From: Nelumbo lutea
Taxonomy: Eukaryota; Streptophyta; Magnoliopsida; Proteales; Nelumbonaceae
Direction: 5' to 3'
Length of the DNA: 64,000 nt
Assembly: GCA_022828595.1 (NCBI GenBank)
Contig: JAKGHH010000001.1
Span: 211,805,848-211,869,847, forward strand
Position numbers and translations under genes: made by a program
The notes under the pieces: generated by a model
The model's database searches: none
Seen by the model: the letters and a program-made list of their open reading frames with translations, nothing else
Told to the model about the DNA's origin: nothing
In this document: piece after piece, positions 28,601-39,715 of the stretch
Layout: the number at the start of each line of letters is the position of its first letter
How positions within the stretch are numbered: the stretch's first letter is position 1

Positions 28601-31600
28601 AGTACATCATCTTCATCGGCTTTTGCTCACTCAGGTGCTTGTGCTTCTGCGAATCATGCTTCAACTTCAGGTAATCAAAAAATCCCTTGGATTATTGATT
28701 CCGGTGCATCAGACCATATGGCCATCCTATCTAACCTATTTTGCTCATATCACTTCCTCTCTGGGAAAGAAAAAATATCCCTTGCCGATGGGTCCCTTGC
28801 CCCCATCTCTGGTAAAGGTGATATAAAGACCTCTGACACCCTGTTCTTATCTTCTGTTCTTCATGTCCCTAAGTTTAACACGAACCTCTTATCTGTTAGT
28901 AGCTTAACAAAGTTTAACACGAACCTCTCATGTCCCTAAGTTTTTCAGGGCCTGCAGTCTCGGAGGATGATTGGGAGTGGCCATGAGGCGAACAGAATAT
29001 ACTTGCTGGACACACCAGATCAAGCTTTGGGACCACCTCATGGAGTTTCCTTAGAGTCAGTCGTGTTAGAGTCTGTTAACAAAATTTTATTATGTCATTT
29101 TCGGTTTGGTCACTTGTCCTTTTTTGCTTTGAGTCATCTGTTCCCATATATGTTTAAAGGAGTGTCTTTATCGAGTCTTCATTGTGAATCATGTGAGTTG
29201 GCAAAGCATTGTAGACATTCCTATTCAATTAGCAATAAAAGATCATTTTCTCCTTACCATATTGTTCACTCTGATGTGTGGGGGCCATATCACATGCCTG
29301 AAAGAATGAGAGATCCATCATATGGATGGCCGAACCCTGCAGGTAGGTTGGGCAAAATTTCAAAAATTTCTCTCTCCCATTTGGGAATCACATTCCTTGT
29401 TTTAGAAAATCTGCATTTTCAATGATCAATATTGAACCAAGAACCGGACCATATCTGAAACCAAAAGGTAGGAGAGGGAGATACCTGATACGAAGAAATA
29501 GTATCTTCCAATGAAGGTGTTCACGCCCAAAGAAATCTCCAAAGATTGCTCCCACTGAAGATGACACAGTGTAGGGTGGAGCAAAATCAGCAATGTTCTT
29601 CCCAAGAACCAAACTCTTCAGCAGGAATTCGATGGAGGCTGTGAGCACGACTTCAGATCAGCCTTTCTCCAAAGATTGATATGAAGAACTATTCTTGATC
29701 GCTCGCTCCTACAAGAATGGAGATCGAACTAGCAATTGGCGGCAACTAGAGGAGAACGCAGGGAGAAGATGGTGCAGTCACACTGTTTCTTTCTTCTCTC
29801 TGTGTGATCTAAGATCTGATGCCTGGGGTTTTGAGATATTTTCTGAATGGTTCGTCCCCTCCTCCTTTTATAGACTTAAAGAGATCATCTCCTAATCCCA
29901 TTAGGAGTTTCCTGATTCAAATCCTTATTTGAATCTGGACTCTCTTTAAGTGATAAGGATAGATCCTTATCTACATATTAGATCAACTCTCCTAATCTCA
30001 TTAGGAGCTTTCCAAATCCAAATCTGCATTCAAATCTAGACTCTCTGAGTGGATAGGGATAACTCCCTATCCTATCTACTGATCCAATCCCAAATCAGCC
30101 CTTCCTTTAACTAATCAAATTAGACTAGTTCGAAATGGGCTTTAGGCCCAATAAGTCTATGTGCTCAGTAACCCGCCAAACTGCTGCCCAGTTGGGCTTC
30201 TTTGTATGGCGTGGGACCCAAACATTGATCCACACATCAGCCACATGGGTTCAGCCTAGCCTCTATTACAAGGCCTGGTCGAATTCACTGTTGTGGGCAG
30301 TGAACCCTTGAGCCCATCACTATGGGCTCTTAACGGGCCCAACACTTGCACTAAGTGGTCCCTGGGACAAGCCACCTTATAAAAACGCAGGGACTATGGG
30401 CAGATGCAAGATTAGCCCATCAGGTATTACCCTCAATGGTCTTACACTTAACCTCTCAGCCCATAATGATCAAACACTGCCCAACAAGAGAGGACCTCTC
30501 CCTCGGCTGCAAGGAACAGTGTTGCACTCTCTACTCACATGGATCCCGGGAATTAAAACCTTTTGCAAACATTTTGAAACCGTAATATTTATGTATATCT
30601 TTATATAAATATATTTTGCAAAAACAAATTTCAATGATTGAAATCGGCTGCCAATAGTCTTGGTTTCTATAAGAGAGAGTGCATCCCCGATCATTACCTT
30701 TGTCTGACAAAGGGGATGATCATGTCACTATGATCACACACTCAGATTGTCCCAACATACCTAGGTTTTGACCCCCTCTAAGGATCTCACTAATTGGCAT
30801 ATCAAATATAGCCCAATCCGACACCTAGTGCAGTATCATAATCGAGTCTAGGGGTCAGGTGTAACTTTCCAGTTTTGCCCATCAATCTCCAAGGTCTAGG
30901 GCAATACTGAAAATCTGGTCCGGTTCAGGGTTTCAAGTAAACCCACACTACATGTACCTCGGGTCTCACCTTGGCAGCTGAGACAAGCCACCCCAACCAA
31001 CTTGGCGACACATTAGTGTCAGCCTTGGCAGGATAAATCTCCCCAGATCTATCCAATGGCTATGAAGATTCTAATCTAACACGAGTCTCATAAGTGTCCA
31101 GTTTAAGGGTATTACAAAGAAACATACCATAATAACACGAATCAAATATGTACTTTATTCATTTACAATAAATGTCATAAGATACATCATTCTGATTGGA
31201 GCTAAGGGTATACACTGTCTAACAATGCCAACCATGGGGGGTTATAAGTACTTTATCCTCTTTATTGATGATTATTCACGTTACACTTGGATTTATCTCA
31301 TGAAATCCAGGGATGAAGTACCGGCTATTGTGAAAAATTTTCATGAACTCATCCTCACCCAATTTAATACCTGTATCAAAATATTCCGCTCTAACAATGC
31401 TAAGGAGTATTTTGAGAGAACCCTCTCCACCTATCTTAAAACTTTTGGGGTTATTCATCAAATTTCTTGTTCCTACACTCCACAACAAAACGGGGTGGCG
31501 GAAAGAAAGAACAGGCATGTGGTTGAGGTTGCGAGATCCCTCTTATTTGCATCCCATGTTCCTATAAAGTTTTCGGGAGATGATGTTCTTACTACTACCT

Positions 31601-34600
31601 TTCTGATCAACCGTATGCCCTCCCGGGTCCTTGGATTTAAAACCCCTTTTACTCTTCTCTTCCCGGATGAGGATCTCTTTTCTCTTCCTCTCCGTGTATT
31701 TGGGTGTACTTTCTATGTGCATATTCATAGTCACCAAAGGCACAAGTTTGAACCTAAGGCTCATAAGTGCGTGTTTCTGGGATATGCTTCCACACAGAAG
31801 GGTTATTGTTGTTTTGATCCAGTTCATGGCACCCGCTTTGTATCTAGGGATGTCACCTTTGCAGAATTGACTCCCTTCTTTAGTATTCCTCCTGAGGGGG
31901 AGAAATCTGATGAGTACTTTGCTATGTCTCCAGCTGTTCCTTCCCATCCCTTGTGAGTCCGATCATGGGGTGTCCACCTCTTCCACTGAACCTACCCCTG
32001 ATGTCCCTACTCCCCTTCCTGCTTCTGCTCCTGTTTTCCAAAGGTGGTACCAAAGGCAGAGATTCAGACATGTGCAGGTTGTTTCCACTCCTTCAAAAGA
32101 GCATCTTGCCACTCCCATCATTCTTGAGGAAACAGGTCAGCCCTCTACTAAGCCATCTCAGACTGTTCCAGACCTTGACCTTCCTATTGCTCTTCACAAG
32201 GGCAAGCGGAAGTGTACAACCCATTGTATCTCCAAACACTTATCTTTCAGCCTTCTCACCCCTTCCTACTACTCTTTTTTTGCCTCTGTTTCTTCCCATG
32301 TGATACCCAGGTCTAAAACGGAAGCTTTATCTCAAGCTGAATGGAGGGAAGCTATGATGACCGGACTTGATGCATTGCATACGAATCATACCTGGGATAT
32401 TGTAGACTTGTCGGAAGGGAAGGAACCAGTGGGTTGTAAATGGGTGTTTGCTATTAAATATCACTCTAATGGCTCTGTTGAGAGGTTTAAGGCTCGGTTG
32501 GTTGCTAAGGGTTACACCCAAATGTATGGCATTGACTATCTTGAGAAATTTGCTCCTGTAGCTAAGATGACTTCAGTCAGGGTTTTACTTTCTCTAGCAA
32601 CTACTTTTGATTGGCCCCTACACCAATTCGATGTTAAAAATGCCTTCTTGAATGGAGAATTGCATGAAGAGGTCTATATGTCTCTACCTCCAGGAGTGTA
32701 TGGGAAAGAAATGAAAGGCAAGGTGTGTAAACTACAAAAATCTATCTATGGTTTCAAACAATCTCCTCGGGCTTGGTTTGAGAGATTTCGGGCTGCTCTT
32801 GTCTCTTTTGGCTACATTCAAACACAATCTGATCATACACTGTTCTTGAAGAGAAATGACTCTCTGGTGACTTTCTTGATCGTTTATGTTGATGATATTG
32901 TGGTCACGGGTAATGACATCGAAGAGGCCAATAAACTAAAAGCATTTCTTAACTCTGAATTTGAAATCAAAGATTTGGGAGATCTTCGGTATTTCCTGGG
33001 CATTGAAGTTGCTCGGTCTAAGGATGATATATTCATATCTCAGCACAAATATGTCCTTGATCTTCTTGCTGAAACTGGTAAACTTGGAGCTAAACCCATC
33101 TCCACTCCCATTGATCCTATACATAAGCTTTCTGCCACTGAGGTGAACTTTTGTCTGATAAGGGAGTGTTTCAGAGACTGCTTGGGAAGCTGTTATACCT
33201 TTTACATGACTTGGCCAGATATTTCCTATGCAGTTAGTGTTATCAGTCAGTTTATGCATTCTCCTAGAGATACTCATCTAGCTACTACAGAAAGGTTCTG
33301 TGCTACTTGAAAGGTACTCCATGGAAAGGTATTCTATTTTCTAAGCATGGTCATATGAAGCTGGAAGCCTTTACTGATGCAGATTGAGCAGGATGTATTG
33401 ATGACAGAAGGTCCACCTCTGGTTATTGTGCTCTGGTTGCTGGGAATATTGTGTCTTGGAGGAGTAAGAAACAATCAGTAGTTGCTAGATCTTCAGCTGA
33501 AGCAGAATACAGGGCAATGGCTCATAGTGTGTCGGATTACTATTTCTACAATCCCTTCTAGAGGAATTGGGGGTGGACTACGAGAAACCAATGATGCTTT
33601 ATTGTGACAACCAAGCTGCTATCAACATTGCACATAGTCCTGTTCAACATGACAGAACTAAGCACATTGAGGTTGATAGGCATTTCATAAGGAAAAGAGT
33701 CTCTTCGGGAGAAATTTGTTTACCATTTATCACATCAGAAGAGCAACTGGCTGAAATCATGACTAAGGGAGTTCCCAGGGGGAAATTGACACACTATATA
33801 AGCAAGCTTGAGGGGGAGTGTAAAGAGACTGGGCCGAATGGGCCCCAACAGCCTTTCGTGTGATATCCTTTATTTTATCTTTTATTTTATGTTGATGGGC
33901 CTCACTTAATGGGCCTGTTATTTGTTCTTATTTTATTTTCTTTATGTAACTGCCAAGCTAGCCACCCACTTAAGGGTATACTTGTCATCATCAATTTTTT
34001 AGAGATTAATAAAATAGGGTTAGAGGAGAAGGGTGATTATTTTGTCTTCTTCTTCTCTTACCTCTTCTCTTCACCATCTTCCTCTCTTATACAGTTATTC
34101 AGATCTGTTCTATTCTGCTAATCACTAAGTTTAATCTTGATATTAGAGGACTGACTTACATCTAATCCTAATGCCTCGATATAATAGATCTGAGCCTTTC
34201 AAATACACATATAACATGCTCATCAACACAGTATTGGGCCAAAGCTTTGTAGTGGTAGGCCTAAACTTTCACCTCAACATTCAAAATAACCATCCAATTG
34301 CTTACATTTTACACGGGTACAAAGGTCAGTGACAATGTTAGCAACAGAATCTGTTTATAAAAGGGTTGACATGATCTAATTGATGTGATTTAATTTGGTC
34401 ATTAAAAATTATTCATTGGGGATGATAATTAAAAAACTGTTCATAAATTAACTAAAGCCTGATTCCACTCGATTTAAAGCACCTGCCTTAATCATATCAT
34501 CAATTGAATGGGTTGCTTTTATGATCTTTTGGCGGTTGATGATTAGAATTGCTGCAACACAGAAGACAGGTAATTCATCATCCCTTTCTTTTGTTGACGA

Positions 34601-34888
34601 GACTACAGTGCAGATCTGCATGCGAGCATTCCTTGACCAAAAATTCCTAGTCAATCCACAAAAGGGACGACTTGACACTGATTTCATACCACTGGCATCA
34701 GACAGGGATCGTTCTAAACTTCCATGTTTGGAATGTAAGCCTTCAATTGAACTTCCATTACCATTCTCCGCACTTTCATCTCCAGTTTCTGTACCTGAAT
34801 CCTTTGGAAGCAGTACCACCAATGGTTCAAGACAATGATCCTCTAACTCACGAGCCACAGATTCATCAAAATCTGCAGCCCACATCAT
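25668..34888 (-). CDS. TBC/Rab-GAP-like protein gene, last three exons
   Basis: Probable GTPase-activating protein for a Rab GTPase, a membrane-traffic regulator. Three exons are seen. 34888-34487 (134 codons) opens [19 protein letters not shown] and ends [17 protein letters not shown] to SIDDMIK. 26523-26440 (28 codons) reads [20 protein letters not shown] through YLYK. 25766-25668 encodes 32 residues and a stop. All junctions are phase 0. The order SIDDMIK then [14 protein letters not shown], and an exon opening at the MMWA that follows LCLWE in TBC domains, match my memory of plant TBC proteins. That naming is inference from memory, but being a real gene is well supported. The first intron shown uses a GC donor and holds Copia-1. 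Exons for the rest of the TBC domain are not found; they may lie beyond the LINE nest or outside the window. Confidence 0.75.
26035..26208 (+). mobile_element. tRNA-derived SINE
   Basis: It contains an RNA polymerase III A box TGGTGTAATGG (26050-26060) that fits the consensus exactly and a B box GGTTCAAATCT (26083-26093) with two mismatches, about 33 bases apart. The tail (CCATCCCTCCCAAGATCCC, CACTGGGTAATGGCTTTT) resembles the 3' part of Au-type plant SINEs. It lies in the intron between the last two TBC-like exons. The ends are approximate and no target duplication is certain. Confidence 0.65.
26216..26230. repeat. TA-rich microsatellite after the SINE
   Basis: ATATATATATAT run next to the SINE tail. 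Confidence 0.6.
26879..27109 (+). repeat. Copia-1 5' LTR
   Basis: 231 bp, TGTAAAGAGACTGGGCC to TTTACACCT. The end is CT and not CA. It is about 104 bp shorter than the 3' LTR because the part after GGGTGATT is missing. Confidence 0.85.
27110..27121 (+). other. Copia-1 primer-binding site
   Basis: TGGTATCAGAGC, complementary to the 3' end of initiator methionine tRNA, immediately after the LTR. Confidence 0.9.
27575..28939 (+). pseudogene. Copia-1 gag and protease region
   Basis: Capsid-like gag starts at 27575, with [17 protein letters not shown] near residue 30 and the conserved EIWDSV block. One in-frame TAG at 28025-28027 interrupts it, and reading resumes in the same frame. The zinc knuckle [15 protein letters not shown] has tyrosine in place of the last cysteine. 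The retropepsin motif is intact ([11 protein letters not shown]). A short local duplication of AGTTTAACACGAACCTCT near 28872 and 28913 brings the frame to a stop at 28939. Confidence 0.85.
29299..31224 (-). mobile_element. Solo LTR-A inserted in Copia-1 integrase
   Basis: A 1,926-bp insertion flanked by the 5-bp duplication ATGCC (29294-29298, 31225-31229). Reading on the minus strand it begins TGTTAGACAGTGTATACCC and ends ATTCTTTCA, so it has TG...CA ends. It has no gag or pol and no second LTR, as expected when two LTRs recombine. Removing it restores the integrase frame. Two relatives lie at 55280-55765 and 56461-63625. Confidence 0.85.
29865..29872 (-). promoter_or_regulatory. TATA box in solo LTR-A
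   Basis: TATAAAAG on the minus strand, followed by a purine-rich leader GGAGGAGGGG. The relative in LTR-B has TATAAATAG at the corresponding place. Confidence 0.5.
33829..34163 (+). repeat. Copia-1 3' LTR
   Basis: 335 bp, TGTAAAGAGACTGGGCC to CTTACATCT. It contains about 104 bp of pyrimidine-rich sequence (TCTTCTTCTTCTC, CCTCTCTTATACAG) that the 5' LTR lacks. Confidence 0.85.
34169..34480. other. Intron of the TBC-like gene between Copia-1 and the exon
   Basis: Ordinary intron sequence with no further element seen. Confidence 0.5.
34481..34490 (-). other. GC splice donor of the TBC-like gene
   Basis: On the minus strand the exon ends ATTAAG and the intron begins GCAGGT. Cutting before GC gives an exact phase-0 join to the next exon (MIK to IFND). 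The only nearby GT, four bases further on, would break the frame. The acceptor of this intron is TTGCAG just before 26523. Confidence 0.75.
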
Positions 34889-35221
34889 CTGCATAAAGAC
34901 ATGGTCATAGAATTAAAAAGAAAGATTACATCATAAAAGCATGAAATAGCATATTTGTTGAGAACCTGTTAAGGATAGTGACACTCATCACATTAGATTT
35001 TCTTTTATCAAAATTTCAGAAATTTCCCAAGCATTTGCCAACTACTCAGCATTCAGCAACATGTATAGCAATAAATGCTTCTAAATTCATGTCAAAATCA
35101 ACATGCACCATAAGAGACCACAAAGCAAATAATTATTTTACTTTCTCCATCATATATGATTTTGCATATCATCTGCAAATTGTAAGTATCCAGAGGCAAT
35201 GGCAAATCTGAAAGCTGTTTA

Positions 35222-36504
35222 GTGGGAGTAAATAAAGAGGAAGAGGAGGGACCATTGGCTAGATTTCTAGGTTGTGAGGTGAGTGATCAGCCTTTGGTCT
35301 ATCTAGGACTGCCCTTGGGGGGAAATCCTAGGTCAGAAAGGTTTCGGAACCCAGTATTGGAAAAATTCACTAAGAGGTTAACAGGGTGGAAGAGAAATTA
35401 CATCTCCATAGGGTGCAGAATTACATTAATTAAGTCCACTTTAGAAAACCTTCCGGTGTACTTCCTGTTCACTTTCAAATTACCAGCCAAGGTTGCAAAG
35501 CAGATTGAAAAGATAATGAGAGATTTTCTTTAGGAACCAGGTGACACTAAGAAAGACCACTGAGTGAAGTGGGAAGTAGCTAGAAAGAGGGAACAAGGGG
35601 TTTAGGTATCAGTAATATTAGGTTAAAAAGTTCAGCTTTGATAGGGAAGTGGTTGTGGAGGTTTCCCTTAGAACCAGACAGTCTATGGCACAAGGTAGTT
35701 AAGAGTATACATAGCTTGGTAGCAAATGGTTGGGATGCTGGTGTTGACCCAAGGGCTTCCCATTGTTCTCCTTGGAAAGCTATCGCTGGAGTTGTGCTTG
35801 CTTTCCATCCTTTCATCAGGTTTGATGCATGCTCAGGTAACAAAGTCTTGTTTTGGGAGGATATCTGGCTCGGGAACACTCCCCTGAAGGATATGTTCCC
35901 TTCTTTTTATTCCCTTTCTGTAAACAAATTCAAGGCTATTTTCTCCGTACATGGGTCTGAGGGTTCCTGGGATCTAGGTCTAAGAAGAGGGTTGAGGGAT
36001 TCAGAAATGTCTTGTGCAGATGAGATGCTCTCTTTGCTATCTTCAGTGTTCCTAGATCAGTCTTGTTCGGATAGTAGAACTTGGCTGGATTCTTCCTCAG
36101 GATTCTTCTTTTGCTCTTCGTTCTTTAATGCTTTACTACATTCTTCTGTTGTACCTAGTTCTTTTCTTGTCAAGGAAGTGTGGTCTACTCCTGTTCCACC
36201 AAAGGTTAGGGCTTTTCGTTGGGAATCGATTCCTCAAAAGATCAATACTATGGATGTGCTACAAGGAAAAAGGCCAAACTGGTGCCTATCCCCCAATGTT
36301 TGTTGCCTTTGCTTAAGGAGTGGTGAGACTTGTATCTTGTCTATTTGTTTCTTATATTTTGGACCGGTTCTCTTCTCTCTTTGGTTGCAGGTGGAATCCC
36401 CCCCATGCATGCCAAGCCTTTTCGACCCCAGATTTTTCCATCAACCAAAGAAAAGGGGTAGGGTTATGTGGATCATTTGGCCGGTTTGGGAGGAGAGGAA
36501 ATAA
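35222..36504 (+). pseudogene. LINE RT C-terminal region and zinc-binding reverse-transcriptase domain
   Basis: Frame 35222-35533 has the end of the LINE RT (YLGLPLGGNPRS, LTGWKRNYISIGCRITLIKS). Frame 35638-36504 has IGKWLWRFP, WEDIWLGN and VPPKVRAFRWE, the zf-RVT region that follows RT in plant LINEs. Stops and shifts separate the parts. Confidence 0.85.
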
Positions 36505-36669
36505 TAGGATCTTCCAAGGGCAAGAAAAATCCAAGGAAACACTTGTGGAGGGCATTACAAATAAAATCATTCATTGGCTGAAAGTCTTGCATCTTTTCAA
36601 GGATTTCTCTTATGATGATTTCATTAGAGGTTGGAGGGTTATAACTACGTCCTCTTCCTCTCCTCCTTT

Positions 36670-37032
36670 AATCCAGGAGATTTGGTCCTCAACCATACAG
36701 GCTAGAGTGGAACTGAATTTTGATGGCAGCTCTCTAGGTAATCCAGGTCCATCGGGAAGTGGGAAATGTGGAAGGAAGAGTGCTGGCCCTCTACTCGGGT
36801 CCAATAGGGGTAGGTGACTCTTTAGGGGCAGGCTGAAATAAAAGCCCTACTTCAAGGTCTCAGATTGGCAATACAGTAGGGAATGCAACAGTAAGAAGTG
36901 GAAGGTGACTCCAAACTGGTTATAAGATGGCTACAAACTGGAAACCTGGGCACATGGTACTTCAGGCAACTGATAAAGGAAATTTTGATTTTAGCAAGGG
37001 ACTTAAGGGTGCAGTTCAAGTCAGCAAGAAGA
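36670..37032 (+). pseudogene. LINE RNase H domain, first part
   Basis: VELNFDGSSLGNPGPSG marks the start of RNase H. The frame then decays until the gypsy insertion at 37033. The end of the domain is at 47252-47355. Confidence 0.8.
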
Positions 37033-37279
37033 TGATAGGGACACAGCTCGGCCCAGCAGCATGATACCCATACAGCCTTACCCGAATACCTATGTGAGAG
37101 GGCCATGTCAGCTAGTTACTTACAACTGAATTAGCCCCCCATGTGATGTAAAGGGGTATAAATAATTGAAAGGCAATAAGGTGGATTACCTTTTTGAGCA
37201 TCAAACGTTTCTTCTCTTTCTTTCTGTAGGAGGACTGACCTCCCTCGAAGAAGCTCCTGTGGTAGGCAGAAACCTACCA
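37033..37279 (+). repeat. Gypsy 5' LTR
   Basis: 247 bp, TGATAGGGACACAGC to AACCTACCA. A TATAAATA box lies at 37157-37164. It lacks the roughly 23 bp (CACTACCACTGTGCGGCC region) that the 3' LTR has near its start. Confidence 0.9.
37157..37164 (+). promoter_or_regulatory. TATA box of the gypsy LTR
   Basis: TATAAATA in the middle of the 5' LTR; the same motif is in the 3' LTR. Confidence 0.6.
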
Positions 37280-37367
37280 AGTGGTATCAAAGCCCAGTCT
37301 TGGGATGACACCATGGTGAACAAGAGCCTCTGTTAGTGAAGACAGAATCGAAAAACAGGAAGGGGAT

Positions 37368-37943
37368 ATGACTGAGATCAAGGCGGCCCTATCAGCGGTT
37401 CTAGCCAAACTGGAGAAGGCGCCTGTCAATGAGAATGTGGACCGGGAAGGAGAGGGCAGCAAACAGCCCAGTGGCAGATCTGGAGGAAGCAGAGTGTTGC
37501 AGCAGACCAAAATCACTTTCCCAAGCTTCTTAGGTGAGGACCCTATACCATGGATTTATAGAGCTGAGAGATACTTCGAATACCATGAAATACCAGGGAA
37601 TCAGAGGGTATCAATCGCCGCTATCAATCTGGAAGGAGAAGCAATCCTCTGGTTCCAGTGGTTTCGCCAGTCACACCCCCAAGTGACTTGGGCTGATTTC
37701 ACTGATGCCCTATGTGTGCATTTTGGACCCTCTGGGTTCGAAAACTACGATGAGCAACTGGCGAAATTGAGACAAATGGGGACAGTGAGGGAATACCAGG
37801 TGGAGTTTGAGCGTTTATCCTCAAGGGTACAGGGGTGGCCGGAAAATGCTGTCAGCCTGGCCAGACTTTATGAAGAAAAAGTGGGCAGACTCAGAAGACC
37901 ATTTAGCCGCTCTCAGGGATCTCTCCTGAGAACACCCCTATGA
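37368..37943 (+). pseudogene. Gypsy gag (capsid) region
   Basis: 191 residues with the retrotransposon gag pattern: FPSFLGEDPIPWIYRAERYFEY, then WFQWFRQSHPQVTWADFTDAL and EYQVEFERLSSRV. The frame ends just before the zinc knuckle, which lies in a different frame starting about 37940. Confidence 0.85.
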
Positions 37944-38788
37944 TGGGGCACGGCCCTAAAGACAGAAGTGGCCTAGACCTAGCCACTGCTGAGCCCATTA
38001 AACCTGAGAACCAGGGCTTTAGGCCCAACGTCCCCTTCAAAAGACTAACATGGGCCGAGATGCAGGCCCGTAGGGAGAAGGGCTTATGTTATAATTGTGA
38101 CGAGCTGTTCGGCCCAGGTCACAAATGCAAGGCCCAACAGGCCTTGTTGCAAACAGATGGGCCAGAAGAAGGAGAGCTGGCGGCTGAAAGCCTCGAAGAA
38201 GACGGCCCAACCAGCCTTGATATGATATTTGGGCTTGGCCCACCCGAGATTTCTCTCCAGGCCCTCACAGGCCTCACGTCCCCCCAAACCATGCGTGTCA
38301 TGGGTAGATTGATGGGCTGGGAGGTAGCAATTTTGGTGGACAGTGGGAGCACCATGATTTTTGTTTCTAATGACTTGGCCACTCAAATGGGGGTGACCAT
38401 TAAACCCAGCTCTAGATTCAATGTCCAAGTGGCCAACGGCAATCAAATACCATGTGAAGGGGTCTGTAAAGACATGGAGCTAACCATCCAAGGAGAAATC
38501 TTCCGCGTTGATCCGTACACATTGACCTTTAGTGGGTCTGACATTGTTCTGGGGGTACATTGGTTGCAACAATTAGAGCGGGTGATTTGTGATTGGTCTA
38601 AACTAACCATGGAGTTTCAAAGGGGAGACCGCACCATAACTCTGAGCAGCTCCAGGATGCTGGTTCCACAACCAGCTACCCTCAGCTCAATCATCAAAAC
38701 CAATTGGGACCAAAGCCGACCCACCTTGATGTTCAAAGGGTCCTGCATGCCTGGCCCACGAACAGTGAAGGAAAAATGGGCAGTCTAG
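37940..38788 (+). pseudogene. Gypsy nucleocapsid zinc knuckle and protease
   Basis: Zinc knuckle CYNCDELFGPGHKC near residue 50, and aspartic protease motif LVDSGSTMIFV near residue 135, with the second-half motif DIVLGVHWLQ. It overlaps the RT frame at 38704 in another phase, which indicates a frameshift. Confidence 0.85.
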
Positions 38789-39474
38789 ATCCACAGCTGC
38801 AAGCAGTTTTGGCCGAGTACTCCGATGTCTTTCAAGAACCACAAGGGCTCCCTCCCGAGAGAGTTCACGACCATCAGATTCCCATCCTACCAGTGGCGGC
38901 ACCAGCCAATGTACAGCCTTACCAGTACCCATACTACCAGCGCCAGGAGATTGAGAACTTGGTCCAAGACCTCCTGCAAATAGGGTTCATACAACCCAAC
39001 AACAGCCCCTACTCGTCCCCGGTTCTGCTAGTAAAGAAGGATGGTTCCTGGTGGTTTTGTGTGGATTACCGGGCACTGAACTCCATCACTGTTAAGGACC
39101 AGTTTCCAATCCCCTTGATCGATGAGCTGCAAAGAGCTCGGGTTTTCTCAAAGCTGGACCTCCGATCCGAGTATCATCAGATCCGGGTTCACACTGACAA
39201 TGTGCATAAGACAGTTTTCAGGATTCACGATGGTCACTACGAGTTCTTAGTCATGCCGTTTGGTCTGTCCAACGCACCATCAACTTTCCAATCACTTATG
39301 AATGACATATTCAGACCCTACCTCCGTAAATTCATTTTATTATTTTTTGATGACATTCTTATCTATAGCTCTGATTTGGAGCAGCATCTTTTACACTTGA
39401 AGCTAACACTGGATGTGATAAGGCGGAATCAGCTCTCGGCCAAGACCTCCAAATGTGTTTTTGGGCAGGGATGA
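38704..39474 (+). pseudogene. Gypsy reverse transcriptase
   Basis: Contains VDYRALNSITVKDQFPIPLI, FSKLDLRSEYHQIR, MPFGLSNAPSTFQ and the catalytic box FFDDILIYS. It stops at a TGA (39472-39474) where the family has an amino acid, and VHYLGHVV continues in the same frame after it. Confidence 0.88.
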
Positions 39475-39715
39475 GTACATTATCTTGGTCATGTGGTGGA
39501 GGGAGGGGAAGTGAAGGCCGACCCTGAGAAGGTGGCCCAGCATAAGGCAGTGGGCCAGGCCCACTTTAGTAAGACAGCTGCGGGCCTTCCTAGGTCTAAC
39601 CAGGTATTACAGGCGCTTTATTAGAGACTATGGGCTGATAGCAGCTCCGCTAACTCAACTTCTCCGGAAGAACGCCTTCTATTGGACTGAAGAGGCTCAA
39701 CAAGCTTTCAGCCTC

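Larger units (their letters stand above)
28967..33863 (+). pseudogene. Copia-1 integrase, reverse transcriptase and RNase H, broken by a solo LTR
   Basis: Integrase zinc-binding residues ([14 protein letters not shown]) and the first catalytic Asp (HSDVWGP) precede solo LTR-A. After it the frame resumes at 31225 with [18 protein letters not shown]. The second catalytic Asp is changed to Asn (RSNNAKEY) and the Glu is present (GVAERKN). RT starts near 32330, with the YVDD catalytic box at about 32885 ([11 protein letters not shown]). One extra base near 33290 shifts the frame before RNase H, and a TGA replaces the Trp after DAD at about 33387. The end is the frame closing at 33863, which runs over the LTR start. 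Confidence 0.85.
26879..34163 (+). mobile_element. Copia-1, full-length Ty1/copia retrotransposon, nested in a gene intron
   Basis: The 5' LTR is 26879-27109 and the 3' LTR is 33829-34163. The 5-bp target duplication AATCC lies at 26874-26878 and 34164-34168. The primer-binding site TGGTATCAGAGC (initiator Met tRNA) is directly after the 5' LTR, and a polypurine tract CTTGAGGGGGAG precedes the 3' LTR. Gag, protease, integrase, RT and RNase H can all be traced, but with an in-frame stop in gag, a frame change at the end of RT, a nonsense codon in RNase H and solo LTR-A in integrase. It is inserted in the GC-AG intron of the TBC-like gene, on the opposite strand. Confidence 0.92.

Noticed and set aside
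37274..37516. Minus-strand frame across the gypsy leader and gag
   Set aside because: Shadow of the gag frame on the opposite strand.
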